64,000 nt of DNA from Gamarada debralockiae (lineage: Eukaryota; Ascomycota; Leotiomycetes; Helotiales; Hyphodiscaceae). The stretch covers positions 57,208-121,207 of the forward strand of contig NXFV01001657.1 in the NCBI GenBank assembly GCA_002803225.1. Direction: 5' to 3'. The position numbers and the translations under genes were made by a program. The first letter of the stretch is position 1, and the number at the start of each line of letters is the position of its first letter. The notes beneath the pieces are model-generated. The model did not search any database. It was not told the origin of the DNA and saw only the letters and a list, made by a program, of their open reading frames with translations. Positions 56,418-64,000 of this stretch are shown one piece after another.

Positions 56418-57818
56418 ATGCCACCCAAACGCATGACCGCGAACCCCGTCAAAGCTCCTCGATATCGCCCCGGAAAAGCAGTCCCGGAACAAGACTCTTC
56501 AGACTCAGGCTCCGATGCCAGCGAAACCCAAGAAACAAAACCCATCGCTCCACCACCCAAGGTTTCCACTGCCGGCGGCATCACCTCCAATTTAAGTAAA
56601 GTCGATCTTAATGAAAGGAGAAAGGAGGCTGCTGCGAAAGAAGCACAGCGAATTGAAGATGAGAAGGCGAGGAAACTGAAAGAGGAAGAGGGGTTCGTTA
56701 CTGCGAGTGAAGAAGAGAGTGATGATGATGATGATGAAGGGAGTGAAGAGGAGAGTAGTGGGGAGGAAGAGGAGAGTGAGGAAGAAGCGCCGAGGAGGGT
56801 GTTGATGCGTCCTACGTTTGTTAAGAAGGATAAACGGAATGGCGCAGCTGCGGCGAAAGAAGTTGAGATGACGGAAGAAGAACTTATAGCTGCTGAAGAG
56901 GAAAGAAGGAGGAAAGCAGCGGATGAGATTGTAGAGGAGCAGATTCGGAAGGATTTGGCTGCGAAGGAAGCAGGGAAGAAGAATTGGGATGATGAGGAGG
57001 AAGAAGATGAGGTTGATGATACGGATGGTATTGATCCCGAAGCGGAATATGCGGCGTGGAAATTGAGGGAGTTGAAGAGGATTAAGAGGGATAGGGAAGC
57101 TATCGAGGAGAGAGAAAAGGAGCTGGCTGAAGTCGAGAGAAGGAAGAATCTAACTGAAGAGGAGAGGAAGGCGGAGGATGATGAGTTTATTGCAAAGCAG
57201 AAGGAGGAGAAAGATGGGAAGGGCAAGATGGCTTATATGCAGAAGTACTACCATAAGGGTGCTTTCTTCCAGGATGATGCGAAGGCCGAGGGACTGGATA
57301 AGAGGGATATTATGGGGTCGAGGTTTGCGGATGATGTGCAGAATCGGGAATTGTTACCTCAAGCGCTGCAGATGAGGGATATGACGAAGTTAGGCAAGAA
57401 GGGTGCTACGAAATATAGGGATCTCAAGACCGAGGATACGGGGAAGTGGGGAGAGTTTGATGATAGGCGGCCTGGGAAGGGAGGGCCAGGAGGGTTTAAT
57501 GCGGATGAGAGGTTCATGCCTGATAGGGATAGGGGAGGACCGAGTGGTGGGAGTGGTGCTAATACCATGCCAGTGGGTGAGCGGAAGAAAGTCAGTGGTG
57601 CTCCTGAAGGACCAAGGACAATGCGGAAAGGTGACGATCGACCGAGATCGAGGGATGGTGGAGATACGTATCGACCTGGCAGTGACGAGAGATCACGGTC
57701 AAGATCAAGATCACCACGAGGAGGTAGATATCAGGATGATCGTCGTCGAAAACGAAGCACTTCGCGGGATCGGGATCGATACGATAGCGACAAACGTCGT
57801 AGGCTAGACTCGAGGTAG
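56418..57818 (+). CDS. Microfibrillar-associated protein 1 (MFAP1) family splicing factor
   Basis: Nuclear spliceosome-associated protein; in animals it associates with the tri-snRNP. Single exon of 466 aa. The N-terminal part has MPPKRMTANPVKAPRYRPGK and an acidic Ser-rich block (EEESDDDDDEGSEEESS). The conserved C-terminal domain (about residues 185-350) has EAEYAAWKLRELKRIKRDRE, KMAYMQKYYHKGAFFQDD and DKRDIMGSRFADD. The tail is Arg/Ser/Asp-rich (RSRSRSRSPRGGRYQ). The stop lies 97 bases from the POL12 stop on the other strand, so transcripts probably overlap at their 3' ends. Confidence 0.92.
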   Translation: MPPKRMTANPVKAPRYRPGKAVPEQDSSDSGSDASETQETKPIAPPPKVSTAGGITSNLSKVDLNERRKEAAAKEAQRIEDEKARKLKEEEGFVTASEEESDDDDDEGSEEESSGEEEESEEEAPRRVLMRPTFVKKDKRNGAAAAKEVEMTEEELIAAEEERRRKAADEIVEEQIRKDLAAKEAGKKNWDDEEEEDEVDDTDGIDPEAEYAAWKLRELKRIKRDREAIEEREKELAEVERRKNLTEEERKAEDDEFIAKQKEEKDGKGKMAYMQKYYHKGAFFQDDAKAEGLDKRDIMGSRFADDVQNRELLPQALQMRDMTKLGKKGATKYRDLKTEDTGKWGEFDDRRPGKGGPGGFNADERFMPDRDRGGPSGGSGANTMPVGERKKVSGAPEGPRTMRKGDDRPRSRDGGDTYRPGSDERSRSRSRSPRGGRYQDDRRRKRSTSRDRDRYDSDKRRRLDSR

Positions 57819-57915
57819 TCCTTGATATAATTCAAAAGTGCTGATAAATAACTCATTACACCGTCTCCGTTGCCCTGAACGCCGCGAACCTCATGACACT
57901 TAACCATTACTGTAC

Positions 57916-60048
57916 TCATATCCTCATGATCTCCACGCGCGCTCTGCTAAACAGCTTGTGGCTAACCATGACTCCAGCATTCCTTTCCTCTTCGGTCATG
58001 GAAGCTGGATACACCGTCATCTTTCCATATGTACCCGCAGCTCTTCGTTTCGAAAGATATCCTGGATTGATCACAAGAACGCTTTCCACCACCTACGAAC
58101 GTCAGCTAAAACCAAAAAGGGGATTAGCAGCGTACGTACCTTTGCAAAAGGTGGCAAAGCACTAGGGACAATCAACAAGTCAGGTCGGACGTTGATTATC
58201 TCACCCAGCTTCAAATAACTGGTGTCAATCATTGCACCAGCCGGGATTCCGCTTTTCGTCCCAGTCTTTGGCAAAGTCTCTCTGTTCGCAGGAGGGAAAA
58301 GTGGGAAAAAATTGCGTTGCTCAATCAGATACTTTGGTAATCGAGCCAGCATCGCTGGGTCTTTCGGCTTTCCTCCAGTAACTTCTTCCTGTCGCAACTC
58401 TGTCAGAATATCCTGCGAAGATATCCCGAGGTTGATCTCGTTCAGCGACAAGGTCATGGGATTTCCAATGATCTTAACAGATTTAGGCAATCCGAGATCT
58501 TTTCGCGGGAATGGTTCTTGAGGCCATGAAACGTGCTTGCTGATGGCATCTTTGACAGAAGGGACAAGAATAATAGTGATGTGTGGGTTGGAAGCGACGA
58601 GTTGGTTGAAAGCTGGCGAGATCAAGTACTTGAAGACTGTTGACATGGTGACGGTATCTGGCTCAGTCATTGCTTCTTCTGGTAGATCGAAATCACCTGA
58701 GGCGATGAGAGGATGGTCGATATCGAGGAAAGGTCCAGTCAGGATGAGAGCATCGGCATATGAGTCCGCTGCTTGGCTGCAAAGAGCGTGCAGTGGTTCG
58801 AAATCCAGATTATCATCCGCTGTATATGGCCCAGCACCTAGCAGAATATTCAGCGGTGCTGGTTCAGAGTCATCGTCCATAGCGTCAGGGCCTCCCTTCA
58901 ATCTTTGCACATGTCCCTCGAGACCAGCTGGTGTTGATGCCGCAGCTTTCAGTAACGGCACTTCCAATATCTCGCTAACCCTGAAGTCTTCGCCAGTGGT
59001 GTTGATTCCTTTCAGAGCCACAATCTGTCCTGGGAAGAATTGAAATCCTGGAACAGAGTCCATTTTCAAGGGTATTCTGAGACCTCCGCCCATTCTTCGT
59101 GACGTCTCCAAAACTAGCGATGAAGCGTTAAGCTTCCCTTCTGAGGAATCTGATGCAATCCGTCCAACGGCTACTATTTCATTGATGCTCTTATTAGCAG
59201 CACTTCCAAAGGCTGAGTCCTCAAGTTTGTGATGCTCCTGTACGAGTCCCATAAACTCGTCTATTCGAACGTCCAGAATTTCGGATGCTTCTGAAGACTT
59301 CATGGCCATTGTTTTGTAGGAGAGCTTCTTTATGTCGGAATTCGCTACGAGCTTAATTCGAGGTTCGGCGTAGGGAGCTATGGGAGGTTCAGGGGCAGCA
59401 AGTTGGTCGTTGAGGAGCTCAACAGTTTGCCCAGCATTTGTACGATCATTGAAAGAGGCGCTGTATTTTGTTAGCATGACGTTCTAATCTTGTTACATGA
59501 CGTACGCTGCAATTGGTGCATCCTCTCCCAGTTTATTAGGCGTCTTGAAAGTTGGTGGACTGCTTCCTGGCTCTGCCTTTACCCTCGACATCGAAGGTGT
59601 CTGCATTGGTTTACGTTTGGTGGAACCATTGACCTTGGTTGAACCGGGTCTTGGAGTACTGAGGCCGTCCAACCTGACTCGGTATTAGCAGTGCAATTTA
59701 GAAAGGTTTGGGTCGTTCTTACATTCCAAATACATCTCCATTGCTCGAGACATTTCGGGGTGTCGCTCCTCCACGTTTATTCGCATTCAGGCCGTGGGAC
59801 TTGCTTCGATTATCTCGCTCGAGTGCATCTTGTACATCTTTCTTGAGGGCCCTGGCGGTATCGATATTTAACTTCATGTCGTCTGATCCCATCTTAATAC
59901 TGTAAGATTCCCATTTATACCACAGCTCCTGCGCGTCAATCGAATGTAGTCGCATAATCGAGTTTAATTCTGCCAGGACGTCGGGTTCTATATCGTCATT
60001 TGTAGCTGCAAACAGCTCTTTGAGCTCCGCATCATGAGATTCGACCAT
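57916..60048 (-). CDS. POL12: DNA polymerase alpha subunit B (Pol12)
   Basis: Non-catalytic B subunit of DNA polymerase alpha-primase, needed to start DNA replication. Exons 60048-59723, 59673-59506, 59460-58140 and 58092-57916 give 663 aa. The N-domain (about 1-75) is helical, MVESHDAELKELF; then a Pro/Ser-rich linker (STPRPGSTKVNGSTKRKPMQ). An OB-like region at about 210-310 precedes a phosphoesterase-like fold with LNILLGAGPYTADDN, DALILTGPFLDIDHPLIASG and HITIILVPSVKDAIS. The C-terminal exon carries VVESVLVINPGYLSKRRAAG. Intron 3 has two nearby AG acceptors; only the downstream one keeps the frame. Confidence 0.95.
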
Positions 60049-61109
60049 TTTGAAAACTTGTAAGAGGATTGGTTCTTGTTCACTTGTACTCTGTATGGGA
60101 CTTGGGCCTTGAAGAATTGGGAGACGCGACCCGAAAGTCGCGTAAATGTCCCGAGTAAATTAATTTCGCGTTTGGATAAATACACCCCCTTCCAGAGTGA
60201 GTGGGTCCACAGAACGGGGTGTGCTTATAAGTAAATTCCTTGGCGATTCGATAAATCCACCACCGTCAAGTCTTTCGAGCTCTCCAACTCCTAACAATTC
60301 TCCGTGCCTCACAAGAAAAGATGTCTGTGAAGAAACAACATATGCCCTTACCTGAAGCGTCTCTAGATTCTCACCGAGAACTTCTAAAGACTGGTTCGGC
60401 TCCCATATGGCCAAGAAAGTTTCTTGTACCAACCTGTGGTCAAATTTGCGTTCCGTCTGCTGGCGGCATTCATGGTTCTTCAAACTTTAGCTAAGAATCA
60501 GTCTTCTATTGGGGGCCATATATGGAGGGTAAAGAGTCATCTTTTCTCACAGTAATCCTCCAAGAAATTCGAACAGGCAAGGCTTATCTTCCCTCGTTGA
60601 GCTGGGTCAGAAAAATTTCTCCGAATCGCCCAAGTTTGTTCGCCAATTGTCTTCTACCATTAGCGAGCTCAGTTGGCCCAGAAAGGGGAAAGTAAGTAAC
60701 GGCAGTTCCAGTCACGGAAAGAAGCTTTCCACAAGGTCGATTTGGTACGAAGTCAGGTTGCACGTCCCGGACATACGGCTCAGCCGCACGCCCCAAAGCT
60801 TAAGTAGGGCATATCATCCGTTAGTAATTAGACGACCACATGAGGTATGAACACCAAATCCTCTTCAAAGTACATCGCAATTGGTACGAAAATTACTCTT
60901 CAAGCTATGCAACCAGCTGTTGATTGTGTCGAGACCTGTCGGTGTTGTCCGCTGCTAGCATTCAGCCCCTCAACTCATCCCGCGAGAGTTCTTACATCTT
61001 ACAGCGCGGCCCAGTCTGACAGTACGAGACTGACTATCTTTTGCTCTTCCTTTCAATTCTACCATAGTACCTCATAGTATTGAATTTGCACAAGTACTTC
61101 TTCACACAA
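60049..61109. other. Intergenic upstream of POL12
   Basis: About 1.06 kb. The first part is the POL12 promoter. A 107-codon frame (60160-60483, minus) has no recognised domain. Nothing else is supported. Confidence 0.4.
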
Positions 61110-62671
61110 TGACAGACGGCTCTGAGCGGACTTATGGTCCATGTTGCCATTGCGGGAGGGTAAGTCCGCATAGAACCTCCCACCATCGCAGTCGATTGAC
61201 TTCTGGTAATAGGTCTATCTTACGACAAATACTACTTCAAATACCTCCTTTGCAATGTTGAATTCTGCAACTTCTGCGGCAGACAGCATCCGCGAAGTCA
61301 TCTGCCGGCCTTCAAACGATTGATCGCCCGTTCAACTCCTCGATCTGCCCGTCCCGATGAGAAGGATTGTACGGATTGCATGAAATTATCCACAGCCGTT
61401 ACGACTGTAATGACTGCGAGACTCGATATTGACTGCAGTGTTTCTCAGACCACCCGAGAATTTGATCGATCATGAGCATAAGACTCTCACGCAGATTATG
61501 TCCCCGGATATCTTTGGCATTGAATAATGTGATACAAGTTGCCGCCATCGCAACAATTTCACCAGTTTCGAGCATTGCAGCCGCTGCAGCGAAGGAATCA
61601 ATGAAGGCAAAATATATATCAGTGTAACTACTACCTCAAGCGAACACCTCGCTATTCTACCACTCTTTTTTCTCAATCGGCTAGCAAGAGCATGACCAAA
61701 GCCAAATCTTCGCCACCTTCGTTTACAACACTATGCCAGGGGTTGATCCCAAGCATTGTGGACTCCGATGTTTGGAATGCTTCCAAAAGTATGTAGTGAA
61801 CTCTCTGGAGTAGTTGATTCCTAGCTAATCATCTGAACTCACAGCCTTTCTTTTGATAACCCAACAATCATTCGGCATCCTCACCCCAAGTTCGAGATCT
61901 GCGTCGGAACAGAGGGGAAGGACGCAAGAGTCCTTGCAGCATACTGTAAATCTTCCCCGAAAGCCAGTCGTGGAATTGGAAGCGAGTTTCATGAGGGAGA
62001 GATGGGTTGTCGGTTCAGTTGGAAGCGCAAGAGTCCTCTATCTAGATATAGGAAACGAACCCAATTCAGGAATTGAAGCTTTTTGGAAAGACGCCAAAAC
62101 ATACCGGTGCAACGATTATGATAAAGGCTACTGTACCAGTTGTATCGAAAGCGGCTTGACTACCGATCCACACCATACTCTAGTCATGCATTTGAAAGAG
62201 CAGCGCCCCCGCCAGACTTTTGGAAGACCCTTGTTGATGGGAGTTGTCGGAGCTGTGACACCTGCAAAGGTCAGAGCTCCAAATACCTCAGGCCTACCTC
62301 ACTAACAATTAACAGAGAACTTTTGTCCCAACATCAAGCCTTTCATGCAGTGCAACGCCTGCAAAGACTACGATATCTGCATTGATTGCATGACAAAGCC
62401 GACCTCAGTGATCAACCATGCAGGCTGCCCACACACGCTAGAAATGTCATTTTTCGACCCCAAGAAACCAGACGAGTGGATCGACGAATAAGTAAAACTT
62501 GCTCACGAATATCTTGAAAAGCAAAAAGCAGAGGCAGAGAAGGAAGCTGAGGCCGAGGCACAACGAGAAGCAGAAGAGAAGAGACGCCAAGAGCAAGCCC
62601 CTCGAGCCTCCGCTTCCACTTTCAAGCTACACCTCCTACTCCTACAACTAGTATCTTTAGTGGCCTATTAG
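61110..62671 (+). pseudogene. Degenerate multi-ZZ-type zinc-finger gene
   Basis: Short fragments of a ZZ-type zinc-finger protein occur in successive frames. First exon: MTDGSERTYGPCCHCGR from 61110, then a good donor. Next come CNVEFCNFCGRQHP and YDCNDCETRY, followed by a TGA; a one-base shift to DHEHKTLTQIMSPDIFGIE, then a TAA; CRHRNNFTSFEHCSRC; CGLRCLECFQNLSFDNP across an intron; TYRCNDYDKGYCTSCIESG after a further frame change; then FWKTLVDGSCRSCDTC joined over an intron (62273-62314) to MQCNACKDYDICIDCMTKP. A final TAA at 62489 is followed by an in-frame charged coiled coil and hydrophobic tail to 62671. Retained introns with intact signals but several stops and shifts point to recent decay. 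Assembly errors remain possible. Confidence 0.65.
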
Positions 62672-62859
62672 TTCCAAGCCTTGGCTGGAGGAAACCTGTC
62701 AACACCGGCAGGGTTAGAAGGGTTATTCCACCCGCTCCTGTTGCTGAGAGAAGATCTGTTGCCAACAGTTGCGAAAATTGCACCTTCTGCTATCTCTGCT
62801 TTCACAAAGTTGGCTGTCAACGCCAACAACAATGCTACAGCGCAGAATATCGCCTTCAT
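62668..62859 (-). CDS. Putative small secreted protein
   Basis: 63-codon frame. The first 21 residues look like a classic signal peptide (MKAIFCAVALLLALTANFVKA, here divided after Ala): short basic n-region, hydrophobic core ALLLALT and an AxA-like cleavage site before EIAEG. The mature part is Asn/Ser/Pro-rich (SNRSGWNNPSNPAG) with no Cys. Its stop overlaps the end of the broken ZZ gene by four bases, tail to tail. No family known to me. A 71-codon frame is open on the other strand over most of the same bases, so coding is not proven. Confidence 0.4.
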   Translation of the reverse strand: MKAIFCAVALLLALTANFVKAEIAEGAIFATVGNRSSLSNRSGWNNPSNPAGVDRFPPAKAWN

Positions 62860-63460
62860 GAATGATCAGAATTCTTGGGGTGGAGGGGGTTCATGAAGGG
62901 GGATGTGCAAGATCTGAAATCGGATCTCGCGATCGTTTCTTCTGTAATGAGTATGTGCACTATTGGCAAATAGCTCTCAATTTTTGAACGATTGATCTTT
63001 ATGAACCTTAAACCCCCAGTTCTCGACCTCTCTCAACATCCTAACATCAAGTTGATGAATAACCACCTTCACTCACTAATCACACCGTAAAAACAATTCC
63101 TTGTCTAATAGTCAGCAATAGGCACCCACTCTTTCCGCATTACTTCTTAAATGGGAAATTTGAGGTCCTCCTATAAATATCAAAGCTGCTTGGCGTAACC
63201 AACTGCAGGCACCTCGAAAGCACACAAGAAAACTTCGTCACTTGTAAAAGAGCCTTCATTCGTCTATCGAACAAGGAGGTATGCGCGAGAACCAATGTAG
63301 CGGCTAGCGTAATCGGCTTCTGCCCGAATACACTCTCTTAAAAAGTCCGCCCCGCATCTTGACCCTGGCTCCTGCTAACAGCCTTACCAAACTCAGCCAA
63401 GCGTATACAAGGGTCTCAGAGCTACGTACTGTACTACAGTAGTCTCTGCCGTACTACCGG
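62860..63460. other. Intergenic at the right edge
   Basis: Sequence of rising AT content without gene candidates. Near 63425-63440 there is a short palindromic stretch (gtactgtactacagtag). Probably promoter of the small frame at 62859 plus repeat-flanking DNA. Confidence 0.4.
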
Positions 63461-63870
63461 TACCTCCCTCTAAATTGAGGTTAATTTTTAATATAGAACC
63501 ACCTAGAAAAATTTAACCTCAATTCAGGGGGTGATAGTATGACGTATTGCTTGCGGTATGGCAAACCTTCTACTTTCCCGTCCTGGTTTAAAGTTACCGT
63601 ATTAATTGCTTTACAAGAGCCCATGTATCAACCTGGTACACAACCTCTTTAAAAATACGCGAAATTTTCAAAAATATTTGAATAAAAATTATGATTAAAC
63701 GAAGAAATTTCTAGTTCACAATATTTTACGAAATAATATTTTTGATTTTATTGATTTTTAAAGCATAAAGCATAAGTGTGCTTATAAGTGGATATGGTCT
63801 TATAAAGCAATTAATACGGTATATTTTTCTAGCAGGTCTATACAAAAAATTAACCTCTAAACCGGGGAGA
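63461..63870. mobile_element. AT-rich transposon relic or MITE with inverted terminal repeats
   Basis: A left arm at 63461-63490 (tacctccctctaaattgagg, then ttaattttta) is mirrored by an inverted arm at 63506-63535 and a looser one at 63844-63870 (core aattaacctc). The interior is very AT-rich without open frames and includes small inverted pairs such as gcttataag/cttataaagc near 63780-63815. It could be a roughly 410-bp MITE with a nested 75-bp fold-back, or adjoining ends of two decayed elements. TA-flanks are compatible with a Tc1/mariner-like origin, but this is inference. Confidence 0.5.
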
Positions 63871-64000
63871 GAAGAGTACAGTATTATTATCACAAGGGTG
63901 TGGCCAGATCGCCTCCCTACTAGTATGATTTAATGTTCGTGTAACAGCTACTGGTAGCTGGAGGGCAGCAGGAGGGATTACAGTATATCGGAGAAGTAGC

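Noticed and set aside
56327..57226. 299-codon Ser-rich frame antisense to MFAP1
   Set aside because: Complement of Glu/Lys codons in MFAP1; typical shadow.
62681..62896. 71-codon plus frame opposite the secreted-protein candidate
   Set aside because: Lacks a signal peptide or domain; the minus frame is more protein-like, though not proven.
1..64000. tRNA, rRNA, snRNA, CRISPR arrays, secondary-metabolite cluster
   Set aside because: I found no B-box GTTCGANNC with partner A-box, no regular spacer array, and no polyketide synthase, peptide synthetase or terpene synthase motifs; a covariance-model scan was not possible.

Overview
The window is nuclear DNA of a filamentous ascomycete (Pezizomycotina). 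The genes have few, short introns (mostly 45-100 nt) with GT-AG borders and CTAAC/CTGAC-like branch sites. They encode typical fungal proteins: a Dnf3-type flippase, Vac8, Snf4, Pex11C-like, Shg1 and a fungal-type homeobox regulator. My impression is Leotiomycetes-like, but placement below class is inference. I see no prophage, CRISPR array, tRNA, rRNA or secondary-metabolite cluster. Exon borders were worked out by hand from reading frame, splice signals and family conservation.

Layout. 1.4-8.1 kb: the Hsp90 co-activator AHA1 converges on a 1,707-aa P4-ATPase. 9.4-11.3 kb: a homeobox transcription factor, followed by a gene-poor 4.2-kb stretch that is probably its control region. 15.5-18.5 kb: GEP4 (cardiolipin pathway) and SmD3 diverge from a 227-bp spacer, then an Irc6/p34-like protein. 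18.5-26.3 kb: the least conserved part, with a low-complexity unknown protein, a 68-bp tandem repeat, a Pex11C-like gene, an unknown ORF and a possibly broken gene. 26.3-43.8 kb: a dense block of housekeeping genes: RhoGAP, SNF4, VAC8, IMP1, mitochondrial IF3, eIF2B-delta, a small probable complex I subunit, and an Shg1 protein with a long RS/RD tail. 45-60 kb: a GT17 glycosyltransferase, a triose-phosphate-translocator-family transporter with a 6-nt microexon, a tyrosine phosphatase, a membrane-anchored Ubp1 deubiquitinase, ALB1, MFAP1 and POL12. 61-64 kb: the right edge decays into a broken ZZ-type zinc-finger gene, a tiny putative secreted protein and an AT-rich repeat relic with inverted terminal repeats.

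How the genes work together. This is mainly conserved chromosome-arm sequence, not a functional cluster. Themes recur: mitochondria (GEP4, IMP1, IF3, complex I subunit), splicing (SmD3, MFAP1), membrane and vacuole traffic (DNF3-like, p34, VAC8), signalling (SNF4, RhoGAP, PTP) and chromatin or replication (SHG1, POL12). Several pairs are divergent over less than 310 bp. IMP1 and IF3, both mitochondrial, are the best candidates for sharing a promoter. The most unusual signals are the 6-nt exon, the decayed ZZ gene with the overlapping secreted ORF, and the terminal-repeat relic. I did not find a clearly new multi-gene system.
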